Below are positions 1 to 8,831 of a stretch of DNA of 64,000 bases, piece by piece. The DNA comes from Flavobacterium sp. (GTDB lineage: Bacteria; Bacteroidota; Bacteroidia; Flavobacteriales; Flavobacteriaceae). A program made the position numbers and the translations under genes. Location of the stretch: positions 16,906 to 80,905 of the forward strand of contig NZ_JAIXRZ010000051.1 of the NCBI RefSeq assembly GCF_027484945.1, given 5' to 3'. Below the pieces are notes generated by a model. The model saw nothing but the letters and a program-made list of their open reading frames with translations. It made no database searches and was not told the DNA's origin. Numbering within the stretch: position 1 is the first letter of the stretch; each line of letters begins with the position of its first letter.

Positions 1-716
1 CATCAAATGTGACGATGGAGACCGAAATCCCTGCGATTTTTAGAGCAAGAGAATCCTTGTTGTCCGAACGTTTTTCATTTCATAGCAGTCGAATGCGAAT
101 GAAAAAAGTCACTCAAGAAGAATTAGCCGCAATGGATGCGATGAGCTTGAAGTGCGCTACGGAATTGTCAGACGCTCATGTGGATGTAATGGGCTATGCT
201 TGTCTAGTAGCCATTATGAGCATGGGGCGTGGTTATCATTGTGTATCTGAAGTAAACTTGCACCAAGAAACTATAGCAAATGGCTTCCCTACACCTATTG
301 TGACTTCAGCAGGTGCATTAATTAATGGTTTACGTGTATTGGGCGCACAACAAATCTCGATTATCACACCTTATATGCGTCCTTTAACCGACAAAGTAGT
401 CGACTATATAGAGCATCAAGGTATAAAAGTTAAGCAAAGTATTGCGTTAGAAATTCCAGACAACTTAGAAGTAGCTGCTCAAAATCCTTTGAATTTGCTC
501 GAAATCTACAAACAATTGGATTTAACCGATGTGGATGTTTTGGTAGTTTCGGCATGTGTTCAAATGCCTTCACTAGAAGCTATTGATTTAATTCAAGCGG
601 AGTGTGGAATTCCTGTAACTTCTGCAGCGGTATGTACCACTTACGAAATGATGAAAAAACTAGGAATCGAAGCGCGATCTTCAATTGGTGGTGAATTGTT
701 AAGCGGGAAGTACTAA
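1..716 (+). CDS. maleate isomerase-family protein (Asp/Glu racemase fold), 5' end outside window
   Basis: The gene runs in from the left edge. The frame is open from the first bases and reads S-N-V-T-M-E-T-E-I-P-A, the N-terminal motif of maleate cis-trans isomerases and arylmalonate decarboxylase-like enzymes, so the GTG at position 9 is not the start; perhaps 10-20 residues are missing. Two cysteines sit where the family keeps its catalytic pair: one in G-Y-A-C-L (about residue 64 of the visible part) and one in S-A-C-V-Q-M-P (about residue 185). Known members interconvert maleate and fumarate in nicotinate and related degradation without a cofactor. The substrate here is not determined by sequence; an ectoine- or malonate-related member of the superfamily is possible. 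A bidirectional hairpin follows the stop codon, so it is the last gene of its transcript. Confidence 0.8.
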   Translation, partial: SNVTMETEIPAIFRARESLLSERFSFHSSRMRMKKVTQEELAAMDAMSLKCATELSDAHVDVMGYACLVAIMSMGRGYHCVSEVNLHQETIANGFPTPIVTSAGALINGLRVLGAQQISIITPYMRPLTDKVVDYIEHQGIKVKQSIALEIPDNLEVAAQNPLNLLEIYKQLDLTDVDVLVVSACVQMPSLEAIDLIQAECGIPVTSAAVCTTYEMMKKLGIEARSSIGGELLSGKY

Positions 717-727
717 TAATAAAAACA

Positions 728-756
728 AAAAAGCCTGAATTACTTCAGGCTTTTTC
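728..756. terminator. bidirectional intrinsic terminator
   Basis: Ten-base arms at 730-739 and 744-753 (core AAGCCTGAA / TTCAGGCTT) enclose a 4-nt loop, with A-run and T-run flanks on both sides. It separates the convergent maleate isomerase-family gene and M13 peptidase gene and can serve both strands. Confidence 0.85.
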
Positions 757-758
757 CG

Positions 759-2768
759 TTACCATATTGTTATACGTTCACTTTCAGGAAGGTACATTTT
801 TTGTCCAGGTTGCACATTAAATGCTTTATAAAATTCAGTACAGTTCATTAATGGTCCATTAATTCTGAATTTTGCAGGTGAATGTACATCCTGTATCACT
901 TGTTGCATTAAATATTCTTTGCGGGCATTGACCATCCATGCATAAGCATAGGATAAGAAATAGCGTTTTATCGGACTAAGTCCACTAATTTTTTCATTGT
1001 TTTGGTATTGTTTTGTTTTCTTAAACGCTTCTAATCCCATAACAACACCGCCCAAATCAGCAATATTTTCACCTTGTGTGGCTTCGCCATTTACATGTTT
1101 TCCATTTACAACTTCAAAACGATTAAAAAGTGCCACTATGGCTTTCGTTTTTTGGGTAAATTTTTCATAATCCGACGGAGTCCACCAATTGTTTAAATTA
1201 CCATTTTCATCATACTGACTCCCTTGATCATCAAATCCGTGGGTAATTTCATGACCAAATGTAGAACCGCCAATGATTCCATATAAAACGGCATCATCGG
1301 GCATTCTTCCCTCAAATCCAGGGACAATTATATTACAAGCCGGAACACAAATTTCATTATTACTTGGATTATAATAGGCATTATAGGTTTGTGGATACAT
1401 TCCCCACTCCTTGCGATCTACCGGTTTACCATACTTTTTAACCATGTAGTCATATTCCCAAACTTTAATTGCCATCGTATTTTGACAATAGGCATTAGGA
1501 ACAATTGTAATTGAAGATAAATCTTTCCATTGATCAGGATAACCCACTTTCATCACTATTTTTTGGAGTTTACTAAGCGCCTTAACCTTAGTTTCCGCAC
1601 TCATCCAATCCAATTTTTTTATACGTTCAGCATAGACGTCACGTATCGAATTACCAATCTCAAGTAATTTTTCTTTAGTCCCTTTGGGCAAATATTCAGC
1701 TACATAAACTTGACCGATTAATTCACCCAGCGATTCATCGGTTTGTTGAACCACTCGTTTCCATCTTGGCTTCTGAACTTTCACACCATTCATTACTGTT
1801 CCATAAAAGGAAAAATTTTGTTTTTCAATTGAAGAACCTAAAAATTCAGCATACGTGTTAACTAAACTCCATTTCAAATACAATTTCCAATCAGCTACTG
1901 AAAATGTAGTTAACGTTTGATCTAACCCTCTAAAAAACTCGGGTTGCCCAACAATAACAGAATCCACCTTTTGAATTTTTAATTTCGGAAAAACCAAATT
2001 CCAATTGATATGTGGTGTTAACGTATTCAATTGGGAGATAGACATTTTATTATAATTTTTTTGTGGATCACGAAGCGCTTCTAGTTTGCGTGAATGTTTG
2101 GCCAATGCCGTTTCTAATTTCATTAGTGCAGATGCTGAACCTGAAATTGAGCTCAATTGTAGTATTTTAGATAGATGTGCAACGTATGCTGAGCGAATTT
2201 TCATTGAGGCCGGATCTGAATTTAAATAATACTCTTGTTGCCGTAATCCTAATCCTCCTTGCTGAAGAAATAACGCATTTTTTGAACTTATTTTATCATC
2301 TTGTCCAACATAAAAAGCAAATCCAGGAGCTGCACCAAGGGTATGTAGTCGGGCCATATTTTCGTATACCGCTTGCGTATCTTGAATAGCATCAATTGTA
2401 TTCAATTCGTGTTGCAATGCTTTTATTCCCACTTGATCAATGGCCACACTATCCATCCCAGATCTGTAAAAATCGCCTATTTTTTGCTTGTTCGAGCCTA
2501 CTTTATGTTCTTCATCAGCAGCTTTTTCACATATAGACTTGATTTGGTTGTTGATTGTATCTTGAATAATTTGAAAAATACCATTACTCTTTTCTGATGC
2601 TGGAATTGGATTGGATTTAATCCAACCTCCATTTGCATACGAAAAGAAATCATCACCGGCAACTATTGTTGTATCTCGATGGGAAACTATTGGATCAAGT
2701 ATATCTTTAGGTGTACAACTCACCAAATGAATGAAAACGAAAAGAAGTCCAAAAAATAATTTTTTCAT
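759..2768 (-). CDS. M13 family zinc metallopeptidase (neprilysin/PepO-like lipoprotein)
   Basis: A 669-residue protein with a lipoprotein signal (lipobox L-V-S-C near residue 18), so probably periplasmic and membrane-anchored. The zinc site is clear: G-H-E-I-T-H-G-F-D-D-Q-G at about residue 505 supplies the two histidines and catalytic glutamate of HExxH, and G-E-N-I-A-D-L-G-G at about 567 supplies the third zinc ligand in the family's ENxADxGG form. The C-terminus (R-I-T-I-W) is the usual M13 ending. M13 enzymes cleave small peptides on the N-terminal side of hydrophobic residues. The gene starts 11 nt after the stop of the serine hydrolase gene upstream and is probably in the same transcript. 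Confidence 0.93.
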   Translation of the reverse strand: MKKLFFGLLFVFIHLVSCTPKDILDPIVSHRDTTIVAGDDFFSYANGGWIKSNPIPASEKSNGIFQIIQDTINNQIKSICEKAADEEHKVGSNKQKIGDFYRSGMDSVAIDQVGIKALQHELNTIDAIQDTQAVYENMARLHTLGAAPGFAFYVGQDDKISSKNALFLQQGGLGLRQQEYYLNSDPASMKIRSAYVAHLSKILQLSSISGSASALMKLETALAKHSRKLEALRDPQKNYNKMSISQLNTLTPHINWNLVFPKLKIQKVDSVIVGQPEFFRGLDQTLTTFSVADWKLYLKWSLVNTYAEFLGSSIEKQNFSFYGTVMNGVKVQKPRWKRVVQQTDESLGELIGQVYVAEYLPKGTKEKLLEIGNSIRDVYAERIKKLDWMSAETKVKALSKLQKIVMKVGYPDQWKDLSSITIVPNAYCQNTMAIKVWEYDYMVKKYGKPVDRKEWGMYPQTYNAYYNPSNNEICVPACNIIVPGFEGRMPDDAVLYGIIGGSTFGHEITHGFDDQGSQYDENGNLNNWWTPSDYEKFTQKTKAIVALFNRFEVVNGKHVNGEATQGENIADLGGVVMGLEAFKKTKQYQNNEKISGLSPIKRYFLSYAYAWMVNARKEYLMQQVIQDVHSPAKFRINGPLMNCTEFYKAFNVQPGQKMYLPESERITIW

Positions 2769-2779
2769 AATAATGTTTT

Positions 2780-3793
2780 TTATAAAACTTGACTATCGGC
2801 TGCCATTTCGCGATAAACCATAGCTGAAATCTGTTTTATCACTTCTGGAAGCGAATTAAAACTTGTACCTTTAGTCATTACTGTAATCAAATACGTACGG
2901 TTATTTAGATACACAAGCGCGGTTTCATGCAATTGTTTTTCTAGTGCATCTCCAGCTTCTCCAAATTTATGTGAAAATTGAATTGAATTGGGCAAACTTG
3001 CTGCAATTCCCAATTTAAAATCCGATTGCGTTAACAAAAAAGTAGCATATTCAGAGTCATCCGCTGTTAGATAAGAACCATTATAAAGCGCTCTCATAAA
3101 AATAGAGATGTCTTTTACATTTACTGGATAATCTGATGCATTCCAATCGGGAGCAGTTAAACCTAAGTCCGTAAACACTTTTTTAAATAACGCAACATCA
3201 ATGATCGAATTTAAAATATACGTGGCATTGTTGTCTGAATGAACAATCATGTATTTTAATAACTCACGTACCGAATACGACTGCCCTAATTGAATCGATT
3301 TTGTAGTATAAATTGGCTTTTTATCCGTTTCTAATTTTTGGTTAAAAAGATATTTTTTATCCAATAAGCCCGGATTCAATTCGTTCATCTTTAAAAAGGT
3401 GATTAATTCCGGTATTTTTAATAAGGAACCCGGCTTATACTGTTCGTTTGGATTCAGCGCACACCAACCGTTATTTTCATATTCTCGAATGTAAACCGAA
3501 GCTGAAGTTAGTACCCCTTTATTTTTAAATTCTTGAATAACTTGCTCTAAGGATTGTTTTATTGAGGAGAGTTCAGACGCTTCATTTTCTGAATCAACCA
3601 ACAAAAGTGGCTTAATAAATTTGTATCCATTTAACCGTTTTACTTGAAATTCCTTATGCGCTGTTACATTGTTTTCACTGGATTGAGTAGGTTCAAAAAA
3701 ATATGTAGCTACAATATAAGTCCCTAAGATAGAAACAAATACAACAATAGGTATATATTTAACTTTCAGCTTATAATTTAAAATTCGGGTCAT
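2780..3793 (-). CDS. class A beta-lactamase-like serine hydrolase, membrane-anchored
   Basis: The family motifs appear in order: S-L-L-K (S-x-x-K, nucleophile and general base, about residue 122), S-D-N (about 184) and K-F-G in place of K-T-G (about 276). This is the layout of class A beta-lactamases and related DD-peptidase-like hydrolases. One hydrophobic segment (about residues 14-32) follows a basic N-terminus, so the catalytic domain should lie in the periplasm. I use the ATG at 3793 rather than the longer open frame to 3889, because a full TTTG-N20-TACATTTG promoter lies between the two. Substrate unknown: it lacks a clear class A omega-loop ExxLN motif, so drug resistance should not be assumed. 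The M13 peptidase gene follows. Confidence 0.8.
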   Translation of the reverse strand: MTRILNYKLKVKYIPIVVFVSILGTYIVATYFFEPTQSSENNVTAHKEFQVKRLNGYKFIKPLLLVDSENEASELSSIKQSLEQVIQEFKNKGVLTSASVYIREYENNGWCALNPNEQYKPGSLLKIPELITFLKMNELNPGLLDKKYLFNQKLETDKKPIYTTKSIQLGQSYSVRELLKYMIVHSDNNATYILNSIIDVALFKKVFTDLGLTAPDWNASDYPVNVKDISIFMRALYNGSYLTADDSEYATFLLTQSDFKLGIAASLPNSIQFSHKFGEAGDALEKQLHETALVYLNNRTYLITVMTKGTSFNSLPEVIKQISAMVYREMAADSQVL

Positions 3794-3817
3794 TTTTGAG
3801 AAATTATATAAAAACGC

Positions 3818-3849
3818 CAAATGTATAGGTATTAAATTGAAAAAACAAA
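3818..3849 (-). promoter_or_regulatory. Bacteroidota-type promoter for the serine hydrolase-M13 operon
   Basis: Read on the minus strand: TTTG (3849-3846), a 20-nt spacer, then TACATTTG (3825-3818), an exact TAnnTTTG. Predicted transcription starts about 15-20 nt before the ATG at 3793, which decides the start codon of that gene. Confidence 0.7.
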
Positions 3850-4005
3850 GCGAAAATGAAATTAAATTTGTTAATTTATCAATTGACAAAAAATAGGATT
3901 ATTTACTTTTTTATAAAGAAAATAGAAAAAAATAATACTGTAAGAAATACTAAAAGGATTCACAAATTCGTTAAACAAATAGTAACTTGCAGCAAATTTG
4001 CATCT

Positions 4006-5583
4006 ATGAATAGCATAAAAATACTTTGGGTTGATGATGAAATCGATTTACTAAAACCCCACATTCTTTTTCTTGAGAAAAAAAATTACCAGGTCACAAC
4101 ATGTAACAACGGTCGTGATGCATTGGATATATTTAACGATCAGAATTTTGATATTGTGTTTTTGGATGAAAATATGCCGGGAATATCGGGCTTGGAAGTC
4201 CTATCCGAGATGAAAGAAAAAAAATCCACTCCAGTAATTATGATTACCAAAAGTGAGGAAGAATACATTATGGAGGAAGCGATTGGCTCTAAAATTGCCG
4301 ATTATTTAATCAAGCCCGTCAATCCAAATCAAATTTTATTGAGTTTAAAAAAGAATTTAGATCATTCCCGATTGGTTTCAGAAAAAACAACCTTAGATTA
4401 TCAAAAGGAATTTCGCAAAATCGCCATGGATATGGGTAGTGCCAATTCGCATGAAGATTGGATAGAGGTTTATAAAAAATTGTTGTTCTGGGAAATTGAA
4501 CTTGAAAACACGGAAGATTCCAACTTAACGGGTATTTTGGAATCTCAAAAACAAGAAGCCAACTCCCAATTCGGAAAATTCATTGAACGAAATTATGAAG
4601 ATTGGTTTGCTAGCCCTGTTCGCCAAGGTTCAGGCAGCCCCGATAATGAAAAACCAATACTATCGCACACGCTTTTTCGAGAATTGGTTGTTCCCGAATT
4701 GGTTAAAAAGGAAAAACCGGTACTCTTTATCGTAATTGATAATTTGCGCTATGACCAATGGAAGGCAATAGAAGCATCAGTAAATAGTTATTATAAAGTT
4801 GAAAAAGAAGTGCCCTATTATGCAATACTTCCAACGGCTACACAATATGCTCGTAATGCTATTTTTTCAGGGTTATTACCACTAGAAATGGAAAAGCAAT
4901 TTCCTCAATATTGGAAAAATGATACAGACGAAGGTGGAAAAAATAATTTTGAAGCCGAATTTCTTACAGCACATTTAAAACGTTTAGGACTGAATATAAA
5001 ACAGGATTATTTTAAAATTACCAACTTTCAATCAGGAAAAAAGTTAGCTGAAAACTTTCGCGGATTAAAAGACAATCAACTCGTAACGGTTGTATATAAT
5101 TTTGTAGATATGCTATCACATGCCAAAACCGAAATGGATGTGGTTAAAGAACTAGCAGCCGATGATAAAGCCTACCGTTCCTTAACCGTGAGTTGGTTTA
5201 AAAACTCCCCACTTTTAGAAATTATTCAACAAGCACAAAAATTAGGGTTCAAACTTATAATAACTACAGATCACGGCACGATAAACGTTAAAAATCCAAG
5301 TAAAGTAATTGGAGACAAAAACACGAGTTTAAATTTGCGGTACAAAACCGGTCGAAGTTTGACCTATGAAGACCGTGATGTTTATGCAGTGAAAGATCCA
5401 AAAAAAATAGGACTTCCCGCAATTAACATGAGTAGCTCCTTTATTTTTGCAAAAAACGATTTATTTTTGGCCTACGTAAACAATTATAATCATTACGTTA
5501 GTTTCTACCGCAACTCCTACCAACACGGTGGAATTTCATTAGAAGAAATGATTGTTCCGTTTATTGTGTTAAATCCGAGATAA
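4006..5583 (+). CDS. porX: PorX: response regulator fused to an alkaline phosphatase-like (PglZ) domain, type IX secretion regulator
   Basis: A 525-residue protein. Residues 1-120 are a CheY-type receiver with the acidic pair D10-D11, phospho-acceptor D54 (F-L-D-E-N-M-P-G) and a K-P at about 104. A helical linker follows, then an alkaline phosphatase/PglZ domain with V-I-D-N-L-R-Y-D, P-T-A-T-Q-Y-A-R (nucleophilic Thr region) and T-T-D-H-G, the metal-binding blocks. This architecture and length match PorX, which with kinase PorY and sigma factor SigP controls type IX secretion genes in Porphyromonas and gliding flavobacteria. The ATG at 4006 is chosen over the open frame from 3856 because it begins exactly at the receiver domain. 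tsaE follows after 6 nt; porX-tsaE-ald is a common flavobacterial gene order. Confidence 0.95.
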   Translation: MNSIKILWVDDEIDLLKPHILFLEKKNYQVTTCNNGRDALDIFNDQNFDIVFLDENMPGISGLEVLSEMKEKKSTPVIMITKSEEEYIMEEAIGSKIADYLIKPVNPNQILLSLKKNLDHSRLVSEKTTLDYQKEFRKIAMDMGSANSHEDWIEVYKKLLFWEIELENTEDSNLTGILESQKQEANSQFGKFIERNYEDWFASPVRQGSGSPDNEKPILSHTLFRELVVPELVKKEKPVLFIVIDNLRYDQWKAIEASVNSYYKVEKEVPYYAILPTATQYARNAIFSGLLPLEMEKQFPQYWKNDTDEGGKNNFEAEFLTAHLKRLGLNIKQDYFKITNFQSGKKLAENFRGLKDNQLVTVVYNFVDMLSHAKTEMDVVKELAADDKAYRSLTVSWFKNSPLLEIIQQAQKLGFKLIITTDHGTINVKNPSKVIGDKNTSLNLRYKTGRSLTYEDRDVYAVKDPKKIGLPAINMSSSFIFAKNDLFLAYVNNYNHYVSFYRNSYQHGGISLEEMIVPFIVLNPR

Positions 5584-5589
5584 TCGAAT

Positions 5590-6000
5590 ATGGAAGTTAT
5601 TTTTTCTCTCGAAGAAATCGAACGTATAGCAAATGAAGTTGTAGCTCAAAATCCACATAAAGTCATTATTTTCAAGGGACAAATGGGCGTCGGGAAAACA
5701 ACTTTAATCAAAGTATTGGCGGCTATTTTGGGCGTAAAAGACACGATAAGCAGTCCAACCTTTTCTTTAGTTAACGAATACAAAGTTTCTGAAAATCAAA
5801 ACGTTTATCATTTTGATGTTTATCGTTTACAATCAGAATCCGAAGCATTAGATATGGGAATCGACGAGTATTTATATTCGGGACATTGGTGCTTTATTGA
5901 ATGGGCCGAAAAGATACCCAATCTCTTACCTGATTTGTACACAACAATTAATTTGGAACTACTCCCCGACGGAAAAAGGAAATTGACATTGCACCATTAA
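5590..6000 (+). CDS. tsaE: TsaE, ATPase of the tRNA t6A37 threonylcarbamoyl-transfer complex
   Basis: 136 residues, the usual family length. A P-loop G-x-x-G-x-G-K-T-T stands at about residues 29-37, followed by the family signature S-S-P-T-F-S-L-V-N-E-Y and, near the C-terminus, F-I-E-W-A-E-K. TsaE works with TsaB and TsaD to attach the threonylcarbamoyl group to A37 of ANN-decoding tRNAs. It starts 6 nt after the stop of porX and is surely co-transcribed with it. A YciO/TsaC-type protein for the first step of this pathway family lies elsewhere in the window at 40.9-41.5 kb. Confidence 0.95.
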   Translation: MEVIFSLEEIERIANEVVAQNPHKVIIFKGQMGVGKTTLIKVLAAILGVKDTISSPTFSLVNEYKVSENQNVYHFDVYRLQSESEALDMGIDEYLYSGHWCFIEWAEKIPNLLPDLYTTINLELLPDGKRKLTLHH

Positions 6001-6037
6001 GTGAAATTTTATACTTTTAGGAGAAAATAACAACGGT

Positions 6038-7231
6038 ATGCCCTTAACCCCTTTCAGTCCAGAACAATTGATTCCTCAAGAGGAAAAACTTGAGATATCC
6101 CGACATAAAAGTGAATTATACATTGGGATTCCAAAAGAAACCAGCTACCAAGAGCGACGAATTTGTTTAACACCTGATGCGGTGAATTCATTAACTGCTC
6201 ATGGTCATCGCGTTCTAATTGAAGCTGGCGCTGGGTTGAGTTCGAGTTATCCCGACAATGAATATCTCGATGCTGGAGCCGAAATTACCAATGATCCAAA
6301 AAAAGTGTTTGGCTGCCCAATGTTACTCAAAGTAGAGCCACCTACCCTAGCAGAAATCGAATTGATTCAGCCCGGTACTATACTTCTTTCTGCACTCCAA
6401 ATTAAAACACGTAAGAAAGAATATTTTGAAGCATTAGCAAAGAAAAAGGTTACAGCACTAGCTTTTGAATATATTAAAGATGAAGACGGGTCTTATCCTG
6501 CCGTAAAATCATTAAGTGAGATTGCAGGTACCGCATCAATATTAATCGCGGCAGAATTGATGATTAACAATGTTTTCGGAAAAGGATTGTTATTTGGAAA
6601 TATTAATGGCGTACCCCCTACCGATGTCGTGATTATTGGTGCAGGAACTGTAGGTGAGTTTGCCGCACGAACGGCTATTGGCTTGGGTGCTAATGTTAAA
6701 GTGTTTGACAATTCAATTACTAAACTACGTCGTTTGCAAAACAATTTAAGTCAGCGCGTTTTTACATCAACTATCGAACCTAAAGCGCTGCAAAAAGCGT
6801 TACGCCGTTGTGATGTTGCTATTGGGGCTATGCGTGGTAAAGACCGATGTCCTGTTGTTGTTACAGAGCCTATGGTTGAATTAATGAAAAAAGGTGCAGT
6901 CATTGTAGATGTGAGCATTGATACTGGAGGATGTTTTGAAACTTCTGAAATTACAACCCACGAAAAGCCAACGTTCATCAAAAATGACGTCATTCATTAT
7001 TGCGTCCCCAATATTCCTTCGCGGTATTCAAAAACGGCTTCGCTTTCAATAAGTAATATTATTCTACCTTATCTTTTGCAAGTTGCCGATGATGGTGGGA
7101 TGGAAAATGCATTACGCATTAGTAAAGGTTTAAAAAATGGAGTTTATTTCTACCATGGAATATTAACCAACAAATCCATAGGTGATTGGTATGATTTACC
7201 CGACAGCGATATAAATTTAATAGTCTTTTAA
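6038..7231 (+). CDS. ald: alanine dehydrogenase (AlaDH/PNT family)
   Basis: 397 residues. The N-terminal domain begins with I-G-I-P-K-E-T-x-x-x-E-R-R and carries E-A-G-A-G (about residue 67), both hallmarks of the alanine dehydrogenase/transhydrogenase family. The NAD-binding Rossmann fold is at about residue 200 (V-I-I-G-A-G-T-V-G), followed by an acidic residue (V-F-D-N-S) that favours NAD over NADP. P-N-I-P-S-R-Y-S-K-T-A-S lies near the C-terminus. The enzyme interconverts alanine and pyruvate plus ammonia. It lacks the membrane part of transhydrogenases. It lies 37 nt after tsaE; the roughly 20-residue N-terminal extension is seen in Bacteroidota members. Confidence 0.9.
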   Translation: MPLTPFSPEQLIPQEEKLEISRHKSELYIGIPKETSYQERRICLTPDAVNSLTAHGHRVLIEAGAGLSSSYPDNEYLDAGAEITNDPKKVFGCPMLLKVEPPTLAEIELIQPGTILLSALQIKTRKKEYFEALAKKKVTALAFEYIKDEDGSYPAVKSLSEIAGTASILIAAELMINNVFGKGLLFGNINGVPPTDVVIIGAGTVGEFAARTAIGLGANVKVFDNSITKLRRLQNNLSQRVFTSTIEPKALQKALRRCDVAIGAMRGKDRCPVVVTEPMVELMKKGAVIVDVSIDTGGCFETSEITTHEKPTFIKNDVIHYCVPNIPSRYSKTASLSISNIILPYLLQVADDGGMENALRISKGLKNGVYFYHGILTNKSIGDWYDLPDSDINLIVF

Positions 7232-7271
7232 ATACGACCTCTTTTTCAATACTTTTTTTTAATCATCAATT

Positions 7272-7667
7272 ATGAAGTTTTATCAACGCCTTGCTTATTA
7301 TAGTTTCGGAGTCCTTTTAGGTGCTATTTTTGTTGGATTTGTTCTCAATGGAAAAGGAGCACGTTGTAGTTATTTTCCAAATGAACGAGTACTTAACAAC
7401 ATCCGTACCAAGCCGCTTAAATACAGCTTGGAAGCCTCACGAAAACTAGAAGAAGATTGGATTGATAGTTTGGATATCAAAAACACCTTGCGCTATGGCG
7501 ATGTTGACTTTGACAAAAGCAATATCAAAATGCAAGGAGGAAAATTGTACGTTATTGATGGCTTTACCTCAAAAAAAGATACAATTCAATTGCGTATCAT
7601 CAATTATGAAACCCGAGCCGTTCTGGAAGATATTATACGTATTAAATCTAAAAAAAATCGATCATAA
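7272..7667 (+). CDS. small membrane-anchored protein, possibly DUF4258 family
   Basis: 131 residues. One hydrophobic segment (about residues 8-27) is followed by a soluble domain containing G-A-R-C-S-Y-F-P-N-E-R-V and a basic C-terminus. My family assignment rests on memory of the flavobacterial porX-tsaE-ald neighbourhood, where a protein annotated DUF4258 follows; the sequence itself gives no catalytic motif. It is 40 nt after ald and ends at a strong bidirectional terminator, so it may close the porX operon. No function can be stated. Confidence 0.65.
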   Translation: MKFYQRLAYYSFGVLLGAIFVGFVLNGKGARCSYFPNERVLNNIRTKPLKYSLEASRKLEEDWIDSLDIKNTLRYGDVDFDKSNIKMQGGKLYVIDGFTSKKDTIQLRIINYETRAVLEDIIRIKSKKNRS

Positions 7668-7699
7668 AAAAACGCCTTCAAATGAGGGCGTTTCTTATT
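7664..7699. terminator. bidirectional intrinsic terminator
   Basis: Arms AAACGCC (7670-7676) and GGCGTTT (7687-7693), extended inward by three more pairs, with a tetraloop and A/T flanks. It lies between the convergent small membrane protein gene and the cysteine synthase-family gene. Confidence 0.85.
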
Positions 7700-8738
7700 A
7701 TTTTATGAATTCAACTTTATGTGTTTCCTTACTGTTGACACTATCGAAAAAGCCTTGCTCATTCATCCAATCGTCACTAAACACTTTACTCATATAACGG
7801 GATCCGTGATCGGGAAAAATAACAACCACATTACTTTCAGCCGTAAACTCTCCTTCTTCTGCAAATTGTTTTACTGCTTGAATTGCAGCACCTGAAGTAT
7901 AACCTACGAACATTCCTTCTGTTTTTGCAATCTCTCGAGCCATATGGGCACTATCTTCATCACTTACTTTGATAAATTTATCAATTACATCAAAATCGGT
8001 TGCGGTAGGAATTAAATTTTTACCCAAACCTTCAATTCGATAGGGATAAATTTCAGAAGCATCAAATTCTTTTGTCTCGTGGTATTTTTTCAAAACAGAA
8101 CCAAATGCATCCACACCTAAGATTCGTATTGCAGGATTTTTCTCTTTTAAAAAACGTGCAGTCCCCGATATTGTTCCTCCTGTACCACTACAAGCAATTA
8201 AATGGGTAATCTTACCCCCCGTTTGTTCCCAAATTTCAGGACCGGTACTTTTATAGTGCGCGTCTATATTTAAATCATTAAAATATTGATTAATATAAAC
8301 CGAACCTTTGGTTTCTTCATGTAAACGCTTAGCTACAGAATAATAGGAACGATCATCATCGGCAGCTACATGTGCAGGGCAAACATAAACCTTAGCTCCC
8401 ATGGAACGCAACATGTCAATTTTATCTTTTGAAGATTTAGAACTAACCGCCAAAATGCATTCGTATCCTTTGATGATACTGACCATTGCTAAACTAAAAC
8501 CTGTGTTTCCAGAAGTAGTTTCAATGATGATATCTCCCGGTTTTAAAATACCTTTTCGTTCGGCTTCTTCAAGAATATATAAGGCAATTCGATCTTTGGT
8601 GGAGTGACCCGGGTTAAAAGCTTCTACTTTTGCGAAGAAGTTACCTAAAAAGTCTTCGGTAATTCGGTTTAGTCGAACTAACGGCGTGTTTCCAATCAAC
8701 TCAAGGACATTATTATAGGCTTTTATTTCTTCTTTCAT
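7698..8738 (-). CDS. PLP-dependent cysteine synthase / cystathionine beta-synthase-family enzyme
   Basis: 346 residues from the ATG at 8738. Fold-type II PLP motifs are plain: [10 protein letters not shown] (residues 14-23), the PLP lysine K48 in H-S-T-K-D-R, T-S-G-N-T-G (substrate loop, about residue 79) and the phosphate-binding G-T-G-G-T (about 187). The family makes cysteine from O-acetylserine and sulfide, or cystathionine from homocysteine and serine. The canonical CysK form is N-P-x-x-S-x-K-D-R, and here N-P-G-H-S-T-K-D-R fits. No CBS domain follows the catalytic domain. The longer frame to 8831 overlaps the next gene and a promoter, so I reject it. The donor substrate cannot be told from motifs alone. 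Confidence 0.88.
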   Translation of the reverse strand: MKEEIKAYNNVLELIGNTPLVRLNRITEDFLGNFFAKVEAFNPGHSTKDRIALYILEEAERKGILKPGDIIIETTSGNTGFSLAMVSIIKGYECILAVSSKSSKDKIDMLRSMGAKVYVCPAHVAADDDRSYYSVAKRLHEETKGSVYINQYFNDLNIDAHYKSTGPEIWEQTGGKITHLIACSGTGGTISGTARFLKEKNPAIRILGVDAFGSVLKKYHETKEFDASEIYPYRIEGLGKNLIPTATDFDVIDKFIKVSDEDSAHMAREIAKTEGMFVGYTSGAAIQAVKQFAEEGEFTAESNVVVIFPDHGSRYMSKVFSDDWMNEQGFFDSVNSKETHKVEFIK

Positions 8739-8797
8739 AAAAAATAAATTTGCATTTGAAGGTCCATCATCTGAAGTATACACCCCCACAAACCTTG

Positions 8798-8831
8798 CAA
8801 ATTTAATAAATAATTTTAAACTAGCTTTCAA
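8798..8831 (-). promoter_or_regulatory. promoter for the cysteine synthase-family gene
   Basis: Minus strand: TTG (8831-8829), 23-nt spacer, then TAAATTTG (8805-8798), an exact TAnnTTTG. It overlaps the 3' end of the upstream S9 peptidase gene and gives a leader of about 55 nt to the ATG at 8738. Confidence 0.5.
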
